Origin: Paenibacillus thiaminolyticus
Lineage (GTDB): Bacteria; Bacillota; Bacilli; Paenibacillales; Paenibacillaceae
Direction: 5' to 3'
DNA: 64,000 bases
Assembly (NCBI RefSeq): GCF_007066085.1
Contig: NZ_CP041405.1
Coordinates: 1,364,001 to 1,428,000, forward strand
In this document: positions 55,200 to 63,410 of the stretch, piece after piece
How positions within the stretch are numbered: the first letter of the stretch is position 1
Layout of the letters: every line of letters starts with the position of its first letter
Program-made: the position numbers and the translations under genes
The notes under the pieces: model-generated
What the model was told of the DNA's origin: nothing
The model's database searches: none
What the model saw: only the letters and a program-made list of their open reading frames with translations

Positions 55200-55341
55200 T
55201 CATCATTCTCCTTATGCGTGATAAACCGTTAGTCGTTGCTTCATTCATTGCGAAATACGATGCCTTGGGCTTGATGGCGATAACGCGCCTCCGGCAGCGC
55301 CCGATCTTCCGGACGCGGCGACCATTGCCGCTTCAACCCGA

Positions 55342-55716
55342 TCAGGAATCGCCCGAATCGGTTGCAGCGGATTCATCCGGCTCTCCGCAGTCTGCCGACT
55401 CGCTCACCCATGTCTCCGCCCAATGTTGAATGGCCTCCATGACCGGCTGCAGCGCCAGCCCCTTCTCGGTCAGCTCGTACTCAATGCGCACCGGAGTCTC
55501 CGGATAGACGTTGCGCACGACAATGCCCGCTGCCTCCAAATCTTTCATTCGCTCACTTAGCATCTTGTCGCTCATCGCAGGAATGAGCGCGGAAATATCT
55601 TTGAACCGCTTCGGTCCGCTGAGCAGGACCTGAATGAGGAGCCCGTTCCAGCGCTTCCCCAGTACACAGAACGCGGATTCAAAACGGGGACACATCCCCA
55701 AATGATGGGATTCCAT
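55342..55716 (-). CDS. HxlR-family transcriptional regulator
   Basis: 124 residues with a winged-helix fold. CPRFESAFCVLGKRWNGLLIQVL, KRFKDISALIPAMSDKMLSERMKDLE and the YELTEKG wing are typical. Two N-terminal cysteines (9 and 17) may allow redox or aldehyde sensing, as in HxlR and HypR. The acidic C-terminal tail of about 20 residues is unusual. GGAGGGATGATGAT precedes the start. The target is unknown; HxlR regulators often act on a divergent gene, but capA is 190 bases away. Confidence 0.9.
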   Translation of the reverse strand: MESHHLGMCPRFESAFCVLGKRWNGLLIQVLLSGPKRFKDISALIPAMSDKMLSERMKDLEAAGIVVRNVYPETPVRIEYELTEKGLALQPVMEAIQHWAETWVSESADCGEPDESAATDSGDS

Positions 55717-55911
55717 ATCATCATCCCTCCTTCATAGCTTACAAAATGTAAGCAAGTTTATTTTACCATAGCGTTTTCAAAAAGAAAATGGGGAAGACTC
55801 AAGTCAAGTAACAAAATTTATAGTATATTGCAAATATTTTGAAACTTATTTCCTGATGTTAACGAATATAATGAAAGCGGTGAAATGACCTTATTACATA
55901 GGAGGTACCCT

Positions 55912-57162
55912 TTGAGCACATTTCGGGAATCACGCCGCGAGCGCCATCAGCGGCTGAAGCAGCGCCGCAAGCGCAAATGGACAGGGGCGCTTGCGATTGC
56001 GGCCGCCGCCCTGCTGTTCTTCACCGGCATCCTCCTCCATTCGATGGACGGACCGAGGCAGGACCAGGGAGAACAGGCAGCAGCTGCTCCGTACGGGGCC
56101 CCTCCCGCAGAGGGCAAAGCTCGCGGGACCGGAGCCATGGGGCCGCTTCCCCCGCTTTACGGGCCCGCAACCGAGGCCAACGCCGCGGCAGACGGGCCGA
56201 TTCGGCTCGTATTTGCGGGCGACGCGCTCATGGACTGGTCGGTCAAAGAGACGATTCGGAAGGAAGGGCCGGACTATCCGTTCGTGCATGTGGCCGAGGA
56301 AATCCAGGAAGCCGACTTCGCCGTGGTCAACCTGGAGACCGCTGTCACCTTCCATGACCAAAAAGATACGAACCAGCTGTTCAATTTCAAATCCGACCCG
56401 ATCTCTCTGGAAGGATTGAAGAATGCCGGGTTCGATCTCGTGTCGATCGCCAACAATCACACTCTCGACTTCAAGCAGAAAGGCTTTCTCGATACGCTCG
56501 CCAATCTGGAGCATTACGAGCTGCCCTATATGGGAGGCGGCCAAAACCGCGAGGAGGCGTACCGCGCCCATGAAGTGACGATCAAGGGCAAGCGCATCAG
56601 ATTCCTCGCCTTCTCCCGCTTCATTCCCCAGACGTACTGGTTCGCCGCGAACGACCGGCCGGGCATCGCAGAGGCATACAATAAGTCAAGCGTTCTGCCT
56701 GTCATTCGCACAGAGAGCCAAGATTGCGATTATTTATTCGTCTATATGCACTGGGGCGTGGAGAAAAACAACAAGCCCGAGCCATGGCAGCGAACCTATG
56801 CCCGCGAGATGATTGACGCCGGGGCCGACGGCATCGTCGGCAGCCATGTGCATGTGCTGCAAGGCTTCGAATGGTATAACGGCAAGCCGATCGCCTATTC
56901 GATAGGCAACTTTCTTTTTCCGGATTACGTGAAGGGGAAAAATGCGGATACGGGCCTGCTCACGCTGACGATTGAGAATGGCGAGATTGGAATGTCCTTC
57001 AGTCCGTATCAAATCTACCGGGATCAGATCATCAAGAAGGACGATGCCTATGTGAAGCGGCAATTGAAATATTTGGAGTCCATCTCCTACGACGTGGCCA
57101 TTGGCGCCGACCGGGCGATAGAGGCGATCCAGGCGAAGCCTCCGGCTTCCGGCAAGCACTAG
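55912..57162 (+). CDS. CapA-family protein (poly-gamma-glutamate synthesis type)
   Basis: 416 residues from a TTG at 55912, chosen because GGAGG lies 6 bases upstream; an ATG at 55885 has no comparable site. A basic N terminus and one span (about 19-38) anchor it, followed by an Ala/Pro-rich linker and the metallophosphoesterase-like CapA domain: LVFAGDALMDW, VNLETAVT, ANNHTLDF, MHWGVE, GSHVHVLQGFEW, IAYSIGNFLF. In PGA systems CapA/PgsA helps polymer export, but no pgsBC/capBC genes are here, so this is a stand-alone member of uncertain role. Confidence 0.88.
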   Translation: MSTFRESRRERHQRLKQRRKRKWTGALAIAAAALLFFTGILLHSMDGPRQDQGEQAAAAPYGAPPAEGKARGTGAMGPLPPLYGPATEANAAADGPIRLVFAGDALMDWSVKETIRKEGPDYPFVHVAEEIQEADFAVVNLETAVTFHDQKDTNQLFNFKSDPISLEGLKNAGFDLVSIANNHTLDFKQKGFLDTLANLEHYELPYMGGGQNREEAYRAHEVTIKGKRIRFLAFSRFIPQTYWFAANDRPGIAEAYNKSSVLPVIRTESQDCDYLFVYMHWGVEKNNKPEPWQRTYAREMIDAGADGIVGSHVHVLQGFEWYNGKPIAYSIGNFLFPDYVKGKNADTGLLTLTIENGEIGMSFSPYQIYRDQIIKKDDAYVKRQLKYLESISYDVAIGADRAIEAIQAKPPASGKH

Positions 57163-57177
57163 CAATCCAAATAATGA

Positions 57178-57220
57178 AAAAATACAGATCATGCAGCGTT
57201 TGCGCATGATCTGCCTTTTT
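57178..57220 (+). terminator. Terminator of capA-like gene
   Basis: CAGATCATGC-AGCGTTTGC-GCATGATCTG is a perfect 10-base stem followed by CCTTTTT on the plus strand and by A/T-rich sequence on the other side, so it may work both ways with the converging PadR gene. Confidence 0.85.
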
Positions 57221-57270
57221 GTGGTGCAGCCGAGCCGAACTCCGCCGTCAGACGCGAACCCGACCGCTGA

Positions 57271-57831
57271 TTACCTGTCGCTTGGAGCGCGGTCTGGCAG
57301 CGACTGCAGCTCCTGAATGCACTCCTCCGCCCAGCTGATCTCGGCTTCCGTAACCTTGAAGCCTTTGCGCAACGAGAATAACCAGTACCGCTTCTCGGAT
57401 TCGAAGGAACTCTCCCGAATCGTCCTCTCGATATGTTCGAGGAAAGACAGCACCTCCTTCTTCTCCTTCAGGAATAGTTGAAGCTGGAAGACAAGCTCTT
57501 CCGCAGCAAGCTTCGAGCCGAAGAAGACGCGAAGCGTCGTCTCATCCCTGGCAACGGCATGGAAGCTATCGGGCACCTTGTTCAGCCACTTCCCGAATTC
57601 TTCGCTTCCCAGTCCGGTTATCCGGTAGACGCGGCGATCTGGGCGGGTTTCCTGCGGTTCAATAAAGGAATCGACCCATTGTTTTTTCTCAAGGCCCTTC
57701 AATTCCCGGTAGATTTGACTCAGATGGGCTGGCCAAATATGCTTCACCGAAGCGTCGAAGTAATATTTCAGATCATAGCCTGTCATGTCTTGGCAAGACA
57801 GCAGGCCTAAGATGGCATAGGCAAGAGACAT
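57271..57831 (-). CDS. PadR-family transcriptional regulator
   Basis: 186 residues from the ATG at 57831 (AGGGGGTACAT before it). The N-terminal winged helix begins SLAYAILGLLSCQDMTGYDLKYYFD and contains LSQIYRELKGLEKKQWV; a C-terminal four-helix part (Vir_act_alpha_C type) serves dimerisation. It follows the EF-Ts paralogue by 97 bases in the same direction, and the palindrome in front of that gene is a good candidate for its operator. Confidence 0.9.
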   Translation of the reverse strand: MSLAYAILGLLSCQDMTGYDLKYYFDASVKHIWPAHLSQIYRELKGLEKKQWVDSFIEPQETRPDRRVYRITGLGSEEFGKWLNKVPDSFHAVARDETTLRVFFGSKLAAEELVFQLQLFLKEKKEVLSFLEHIERTIRESSFESEKRYWLFSLRKGFKVTEAEISWAEECIQELQSLPDRAPSDR

Positions 57832-57927
57832 ATGTACCCCCTTCGTCAGAACAATGCATTGGTTACATTCTACCATAATCTTACGACCCGATGTCCCTTG
57901 CCGTCAGCGAGGGCATCTCTGAAGCTA

Positions 57928-58836
57928 CTACTCGTCCGCCGGCTTCGCGACGCCCTCCCCCTTCTGATAGCATTCGAACCGCATAATCGACATCGTGCCG
58001 CAACCCAACGCGTTCATCGCTTCCTGCAGCACCTCATGCATCGTCTTTTCCGGCTGCTTAACCCAGCTTTGCTCCAACAGGCAGACCTCCCGGAAGAAGC
58101 GGTTCATTCCGCTGCTCACGATCCGGTCGACGACCGCTTCCGGCTTATCCTCGCGCAGCGCCTTCGCGCGCAAGACAGCGCGCTCCCGCTCCAGCACATT
58201 CGACGGAACCGCTTCCCGGCTGATATATTGAGGTCTGGCAGCAGCGATATGCATCAGCAGTTCTTTGAGGCAAGCGTCGAACACAGGCTCGGACAAGCTC
58301 TCCTGCCGGGAGACAGTTAGCTCCAGCAGCACCCCCAGCTTCCCTGCGGTGAGATAATCCTCATGAATATAGCTGCCGACAGCACCACGCCCCTTTACTT
58401 CAAAGCGGCTGCTCCTTCTCAGGGTGAGCTTCTCACCGAACGCTGACGCGAGTTGATGGAGCGTCTCTCCAACGCTGCGGCCGTCCGCCATGTCCGTCGC
58501 TGACAGCACCTCCGGACAATCTGCTCCCGACTCTGCCGCCAACCGGGCGGTCTCCTGTACGAAGCTTCTGAACTCCGCGTTGTTCGCCACAAAATCCGTC
58601 TCGCAGTTAACCTCGATCATAGCGCCTGACCTTCGATCGGGGCTTATGTAAGCATGGACCAGCCCTTCGGCTGCGATGCGGCCACTTCTTGCCGCGGCGG
58701 AAGATAGCCCCTGCTCCCTCAGTAATCGCACAGCTCTGTCCATATCCTCGCCCGACTCGCTCAGCGCCCGTTGGCAATCCACAATTCCGGCGCCCGTTCG
58801 TTGACGCAACTCTCTAAGCTTTGCAGCTTTTGTCAT
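57928..58836 (-). CDS. Elongation factor Ts paralogue
   Basis: 302 residues, slightly longer than usual. The N-terminal UBA-like domain (LRELRQRTGAGIVDCQRALSES), the TDFV motif with D81 and F82 that enters EF-Tu, and MHIAAARPQYISREAVP in the core are all present, so exchange of GDP on EF-Tu looks possible. The canonical tsf gene normally follows rpsB in an rpsB-tsf-pyrH-frr operon; here neither is present and the partner gene is a PadR regulator. The sequence also diverges from Bacillus EF-Ts at many otherwise steady positions. I infer a second, regulated copy. If the genome had no other tsf this would be the main one. Confidence 0.85.
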   Translation of the reverse strand: MTKAAKLRELRQRTGAGIVDCQRALSESGEDMDRAVRLLREQGLSSAAARSGRIAAEGLVHAYISPDRRSGAMIEVNCETDFVANNAEFRSFVQETARLAAESGADCPEVLSATDMADGRSVGETLHQLASAFGEKLTLRRSSRFEVKGRGAVGSYIHEDYLTAGKLGVLLELTVSRQESLSEPVFDACLKELLMHIAAARPQYISREAVPSNVLERERAVLRAKALREDKPEAVVDRIVSSGMNRFFREVCLLEQSWVKQPEKTMHEVLQEAMNALGCGTMSIMRFECYQKGEGVAKPADE

Positions 58837-58861
58837 CGTTCACCATCCACCCTTCGATAAT

Positions 58862-58879
58862 TATATAACATGTTATATA
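58862..58879. promoter_or_regulatory. Perfect 18-bp palindromic operator
   Basis: TATATAACATGTTATATA lies about 11-28 bases downstream of the inferred start of the EF-Ts paralogue transcript, a position for repression. The AACATGTT core is similar in kind to PadR-family sites. Confidence 0.65.
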
Positions 58880-58896
58880 TATTTTGTTATGCAATA

Positions 58897-58925
58897 AACA
58901 TACTTATTCCCTTTCTTCTTGTCAA
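58897..58925 (-). promoter_or_regulatory. Promoter of EF-Ts paralogue
   Basis: TTGACA, 17 bases, TATGTT on the minus strand; the -35 is perfect and the -10 matches 4 of 6. The start would be near 58890. Confidence 0.6.
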
Positions 58926-58996
58926 GCCTTTTTCCATCCGCGAGCCAACAAGGATAGCTATACTGCTTCCACGGTGAGGAACGGCGGAGGGGAATT

Positions 58997-59056
58997 ATGT
59001 CTTTTTTATGTCCAATTTGCCATCAAGTAGGTATCTTGCTTCCTTCATCGAAATAA
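58997..59056 (+). CDS. Possible 19-residue peptide with CPxC motif
   Basis: A strong ribosome site (GGAGGGG) precedes an ATG, and the frame encodes MSFLCPICHQVGILLPSSK before a TAA. CPIC followed by H resembles half of a zinc ribbon. It may be a real micropeptide, a leader of the acetyltransferase gene 95 bases on, or the stub of a decayed zinc-ribbon gene. Confidence 0.3.
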   Translation: MSFLCPICHQVGILLPSSK

Positions 59057-59151
59057 AGTAAGAGCCAGAGGCAAAAAACGGATATGTCCCGTCATGTGCA
59101 ATTCCCGCCTCCGGAATTGAATTAACCCGCAACCCGATAAGGAGGAGTACC

Positions 59152-60288
59152 ATGGAACAAATACGAATGCTGCAGCCGCTCGATTACGAGCAGGCGGTGC
59201 AATTGTCGGACAAGGTGTTCCGCAACAGCCGGCAGATCTCGATGGAACACGGCTTCCCATACTTGTTCTCGCCCGTCTATGCCCATTCCTACGGCGTATT
59301 CCGGGACGATAAGCTCATCGCGCATATGGGGCTCCTGCCTGCTAAGCTGCGCATCGGCGCCGCCCGCCTGCCCGTCTTCTCGCTCGGTTCCGTGTGCACG
59401 GAGCCGGAAGCCCGGGGCAGCGGAGTCGCGACCGAACTGCTGCACCGCGTCATGCGCCATGTCGACGATATGGGAGCGGCGCTGCTCTTCATCTCGGGCG
59501 GCCGTTCACTTTACCGACGGAACCGCTGTTATTCGTTCGGCCGCTTGACAGCGTATACATTGACCGCCGAGACGAGCCGGGACGCCGCCATGCCGATGGC
59601 GGAAGATGCGGCGAACGATGAGTGCCTTCGCGAGCTCTCCAGCTTCGACTGCTTCGCTTTCCATGATCTGACGCTGCAGCATAAGGCTGCCTTCGACATG
59701 AGCGTATGGGATCTGGGGGGCCTGAAGGATGCCGCGGCCTATGCATCCTGCCTGGAGATGAAGCCGAAGCTGTACGGGCTGGAACGCGGCGGCAAGCTTA
59801 CGGCGTATGCTTACGTCCTGAAGCCGAAGCCTTCCCAGACCGATCGGCTGCCGATCGTGCTCGAATATGGCGGAGCCGATGCTGTGCAGCTCGTGCGGCT
59901 GCTCCAGAGCGTCCCGGCCTATGAGCGGCTGGAGGTGATTGTGCCTTGGCAGGACGATGCTATGCACCGTGAGCTGTCCGCCTGTCCGGCCCGGTTCCGC
60001 CACAATGACGGCACGGTATATGTTCCGTCCATGGCGCGGCTCATCCGTCTGCTTCGGGACTGGTGGCAGTCGATCGGGTCGCCTGCCGCCTGCATCGAAG
60101 CGGATGATCTCGGAGACGGCCAGGTCCGCCTCCGCTACCCGGACGCGGAAGCAGCCGTATTGTCCGAGGAAGAGACAATACGGCTGCTGTTCGAGCCGGA
60201 GGCGGACATTCCGCTGCCGGAATCATGGCCGGGCGATCTCCGCATAACGGTTCCGCTGCCGCCGCTGACCGGCTTATATTATATCTAA
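59152..60288 (+). CDS. GNAT-family N-acetyltransferase (Eis-like)
   Basis: 378 residues, start supported by AAGGAGGAGTACC. The acetyl-CoA-binding motif is in LGSVCTEPEARGSGVATELLHRV, followed by MGAALLFISGG. The length fits two-GNAT-domain proteins with a C-terminal lipid-transfer-like part, as in Eis, rather than single-domain acetyltransferases. The substrate is unknown. Confidence 0.82.
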   Translation: MEQIRMLQPLDYEQAVQLSDKVFRNSRQISMEHGFPYLFSPVYAHSYGVFRDDKLIAHMGLLPAKLRIGAARLPVFSLGSVCTEPEARGSGVATELLHRVMRHVDDMGAALLFISGGRSLYRRNRCYSFGRLTAYTLTAETSRDAAMPMAEDAANDECLRELSSFDCFAFHDLTLQHKAAFDMSVWDLGGLKDAAAYASCLEMKPKLYGLERGGKLTAYAYVLKPKPSQTDRLPIVLEYGGADAVQLVRLLQSVPAYERLEVIVPWQDDAMHRELSACPARFRHNDGTVYVPSMARLIRLLRDWWQSIGSPAACIEADDLGDGQVRLRYPDAEAAVLSEEETIRLLFEPEADIPLPESWPGDLRITVPLPPLTGLYYI

Positions 60289-60311
60289 ATCCGCAATCCG
60301 AACCGGCGCGG

Positions 60312-61109
60312 CTACGTGCCGGATGATGTCAAAATGACAATACCCACCACACCCGGGCCGTGAACGCCGATCGTGAGATCATTCTCGATATCGGCGCTGC
60401 GGCTCGGCCCCGTAATGAGATTCAACGAGGCCGGCAGGCCGCCTTCTTGATTCGCCATCCCGTTCACCCGTTCGAACGCCTCGCCCATCCGGGCCACGAT
60501 CCGCTCGGCCGGCAATATGGCGAGCAGCATGCCGGGCAGCAGGCTGACCGAACGGCCTTGTCGCCCGGCGGACCATACCGCCAGCGTCCCAGTGTTGGCA
60601 ATCGCGGCTGCGGGCGCAACGATGCCGAGCTGGCACCGCTCCGCGGCGCGCAGCAGCGGGCTGCGAGACTGCCACTTCGCTCCGGCGAGCGCTCCCGCTT
60701 CGTCGGGCTGGGAGAGGCCCAATTGCTCCAGCTCGGCTTCATTGTCCCAATCATCCGCCCAAGGAATCCCGCTCAAGCCCTGCTCCTGCAGCACCCGCGG
60801 CACGCCGTACCCGCGCAGCTCCTCCGTGTCCGCATACAGCACGCGCTCCAGCGGGCCGCGCTGCCGGAAGCGGGCCAGAATCTCTTCGATGCCCGCTGCC
60901 GCCTCCTCCTTCGGCACGATCACCGCTTCGCCGGTGAGCGCCGTCCAGTTATTGACGAACAGCTGAAGGCGTTCGTCCGCGTTCAGGATCTTCATCCGGT
61001 CCCGATATTGTCCCGGCACGCCCCGGCACAGATGGGCCGGCGCTTCCGTCAACGGTCCGGAACGGCCGAGCCGGGAGGCAACGGCGGCAAGAAACGCATC
61101 ACGCTCCAT
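60312..61109 (-). CDS. lutC: L-lactate utilisation protein LutC
   Basis: 265 residues with the LUD domain (VPKEEAAAGIEEILARF, GIVAPAAAIANTGTLAVWSA, LNLITGPSRSADIENDLTIGVHGP). LutC works with LutA and LutB to oxidise L-lactate to pyruvate. Its ATG overlaps the lutB stop by one base (TAATG). Confidence 0.94.
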   Translation of the reverse strand: MERDAFLAAVASRLGRSGPLTEAPAHLCRGVPGQYRDRMKILNADERLQLFVNNWTALTGEAVIVPKEEAAAGIEEILARFRQRGPLERVLYADTEELRGYGVPRVLQEQGLSGIPWADDWDNEAELEQLGLSQPDEAGALAGAKWQSRSPLLRAAERCQLGIVAPAAAIANTGTLAVWSAGRQGRSVSLLPGMLLAILPAERIVARMGEAFERVNGMANQEGGLPASLNLITGPSRSADIENDLTIGVHGPGVVGIVILTSSGT

Positions 61110-62581
61110 TACGAATCCCTCCCTTGTTCGCGGTCCGCCCGCGCCAATTCCGCTTGCAGCTCATCCCATCGATCGCGGAACGACTGCTTCGGTATCGCCG
61201 GGAACGTCCGTGAAGCGGTCCAGCCGCCAAGCGGACCCGGCCCTTTGCGGATCACCCCGCCCCGCACGAGCGGCTTCTGGCCGTAATAAGCGGCTTTGCC
61301 CGCCATCCGGTACCATTTCACATGGCTGAACACTTTGCCGAACAGTTGGAACCCGAGCCGTTCGGTCTGCGGCGTATAGCCTTCTTTCACTTTGCGGGCG
61401 CGCAGATGAACAAGCATGTCATGGAGCGGAATTTTGACCGGGCAGGCTTCATAGCATGCCCCGCATAGCGATGACGCGTAAGCGAGCGTCCCCGCCTCCT
61501 TCATATCCTGCTGCAGCAGCGGGGTCAGTACCGCCCCGATCGGCCCGCTGTAGACCGAGCCGTACGTATGGCCGCCCACATGCCGGTAGACCGGGCATAC
61601 ATTCAGGCAAGCCGCGCACCGGATGCAGTGCAGCACCTGCTGGAACTGCGGATCGCCGAGCTGCGCCGAACGCCCGTTGTCGAGAATAATGATGTGCAGC
61701 TCCTCCGGGCCGTCCAGATCGCCCCGCTGCCGGGGACCGGTGATGAACGACGTATAGGTCGTCAGCTTCTGCCCGGTCGCGCTGCGGGCCAGCAGGTTCA
61801 GCATCACCTCGACATCGTCGAAGGTCGGAACGAGCCGCTCCATCCCCATGACGACGACATGCGTCTGCGGCAAGGTCGTCACCATGCGCCCATTGCCTTC
61901 GTTCGAGACGATCGTCACCGTGCCGGACTCGGCGATGCCGAAGTTGCAGCCCGAGAGCCCGATATCCGCTTCCAGGAAAAATTGGCGCAGCTTCCGCTTG
62001 GCGAACGCGGCCAGTTCCTTCGTCTCCGGCGGAAGCGGCTTGCCGGCCTCCTTCGTGAACAATTCAGCAATCTGGGATTTGTTCTTATGGATGGCCGGGA
62101 TGATCAGATGGGAGGGGGTCTCCTTCGCCAACTGTAAAATATATTCGCCCAGGTCGGTCTCGATCGCGGCAATGCCCTGTTCGCGCAGCCGCTCATTCAG
62201 GTGCATCTCTTCCGACACCATCGACTTGCCCTTGGCCACCAGCTTCGCCTGCTTCTCCTTCGCGATCGCCAGGAAGACCTGCACCGCTTCGCCGCCCGTC
62301 CCGCAGAAATGAACCCGTGCGCCGCGCCGTTCCGCCTGCTCGGCGAATTGGCCCAAATAATAGTCCAAATGCTCGATCGTATGCTGCCGAATCTCCTGGC
62401 CCCGGGTGCGCCACGTTTCCCAGTCGCCGAATTCTTCGGCAGCGCTCAAGCGGCCGGTGCGGAGCTTGTTCGTCGTGAACGCCACCGCTTGGCGCAGGAA
62501 CGCGTCCTGAAGCACCGCCTTCGTCCGCTGCTTCAGGCCGCTGCCGATGCCGCCTTGGGCGGGGGATGTCTCTGTGCTCAT
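61109..62581 (-). CDS. lutB: L-lactate utilisation iron-sulphur protein LutB
   Basis: 490 residues from the ATG at 62581, which overlaps the lutA stop (ATGA); a longer frame to 62800 only runs through lutA. LUD domain first, then two [4Fe-4S] motifs CIRCAACLNVCP and CGACYEACP, and the DUF3390-like C terminus. It carries electrons from lactate in the LutABC complex. Confidence 0.95.
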   Translation of the reverse strand: MSTETSPAQGGIGSGLKQRTKAVLQDAFLRQAVAFTTNKLRTGRLSAAEEFGDWETWRTRGQEIRQHTIEHLDYYLGQFAEQAERRGARVHFCGTGGEAVQVFLAIAKEKQAKLVAKGKSMVSEEMHLNERLREQGIAAIETDLGEYILQLAKETPSHLIIPAIHKNKSQIAELFTKEAGKPLPPETKELAAFAKRKLRQFFLEADIGLSGCNFGIAESGTVTIVSNEGNGRMVTTLPQTHVVVMGMERLVPTFDDVEVMLNLLARSATGQKLTTYTSFITGPRQRGDLDGPEELHIIILDNGRSAQLGDPQFQQVLHCIRCAACLNVCPVYRHVGGHTYGSVYSGPIGAVLTPLLQQDMKEAGTLAYASSLCGACYEACPVKIPLHDMLVHLRARKVKEGYTPQTERLGFQLFGKVFSHVKWYRMAGKAAYYGQKPLVRGGVIRKGPGPLGGWTASRTFPAIPKQSFRDRWDELQAELARADREQGRDS

Positions 62582-63309
62582 GCCCGCTTCACTCCTTCCT
62601 CCAGCAGTTGGGCAAGATGCATGACGCGAATCGGTCTGCCGGCCTGATTGAGCCGGCCGCCAATGTTCATCAGGCAGCCCATATCCGTCCCGATCAGAAT
62701 GTCCGCTTGCGTCGATACGACATGCTCTGCCTTCTCCGTAACCATCGCGCCGGACATCTCCGGCATCTTCACGGCGAATGTGCCGCCGAAGCCGCAGCAA
62801 TCCTCCTGATGAGGCAGATCGACAAGCTTCAGCCCCTTCACATGCCGCAGCAGCGTCATCGGCTCGTCGCCAATGCCGAGCAGCCGCATGCCGTGACAGG
62901 AAGGATGGTAGGTGGCCGTCCCCTCGTAAGCGGCCCCGATGTCGGTGCGCCCCAGCACCTTCACGATGAATTGGGACAGCTCATAGGTGCGCTCCGCCGC
63001 ACGCGTCGCCCGGGCCAGCCATGCCGGCTCCTCCCGGAACAAATCCTCGTAATAATGGCATGCCATGCCGGCGCAGGAGCCGGACGGCGTCACAATGTAG
63101 TCGCTGTGCTCGAACGCCCGCAGCCACTGCCGCGCGACCTCCCGCGCGTCGTCATGATAACCGCTGTTGAACGCCGGCTGCCCGCAGCACGTTTGCAGCC
63201 GGGGGAAATCAACGTCGCAGCCGAGACGGTGCAGCAGCCGGACCGCGCTCTCCGCCACGTCGGGAAAGCAAGTATCCGCCAGACAAGTGACAAATAAAGA
63301 TACGCGCAT
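62578..63309 (-). CDS. lutA: L-lactate utilisation protein LutA (CCG domains)
   Basis: 243 residues with two cysteine-rich CCG motifs, TCCGQPAFNSGY and DCCGFGGTFAV, that bind iron-sulphur clusters. It is the first gene of lutABC, with AGAAGGGAC before the ATG. A FadR-type lutR regulator, usual in Bacillus, is not next to it. Confidence 0.95.
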   Translation of the reverse strand: MRVSLFVTCLADTCFPDVAESAVRLLHRLGCDVDFPRLQTCCGQPAFNSGYHDDAREVARQWLRAFEHSDYIVTPSGSCAGMACHYYEDLFREEPAWLARATRAAERTYELSQFIVKVLGRTDIGAAYEGTATYHPSCHGMRLLGIGDEPMTLLRHVKGLKLVDLPHQEDCCGFGGTFAVKMPEMSGAMVTEKAEHVVSTQADILIGTDMGCLMNIGGRLNQAGRPIRVMHLAQLLEEGVKRA

Positions 63310-63367
63310 CGAAGTCCCTTCTTTCTTCTCGGATCAAATCACTCAAATATCCGCTTCTCGCCTACAT

Positions 63368-63402
63368 AAAAAGCGCTTGAAGGAGCTGCCCCCTTCAAGC
63401 GC
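63368..63402 (-). terminator. Terminator of fumarylacetoacetase-family gene
   Basis: GCGCTTGAAGG and CCTTCAAGCGC pair perfectly, with five T residues following on the minus strand, 9 bases after the stop. It separates this gene from lutABC. Confidence 0.88.
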
Positions 63403-63410
63403 CGCCGAAT

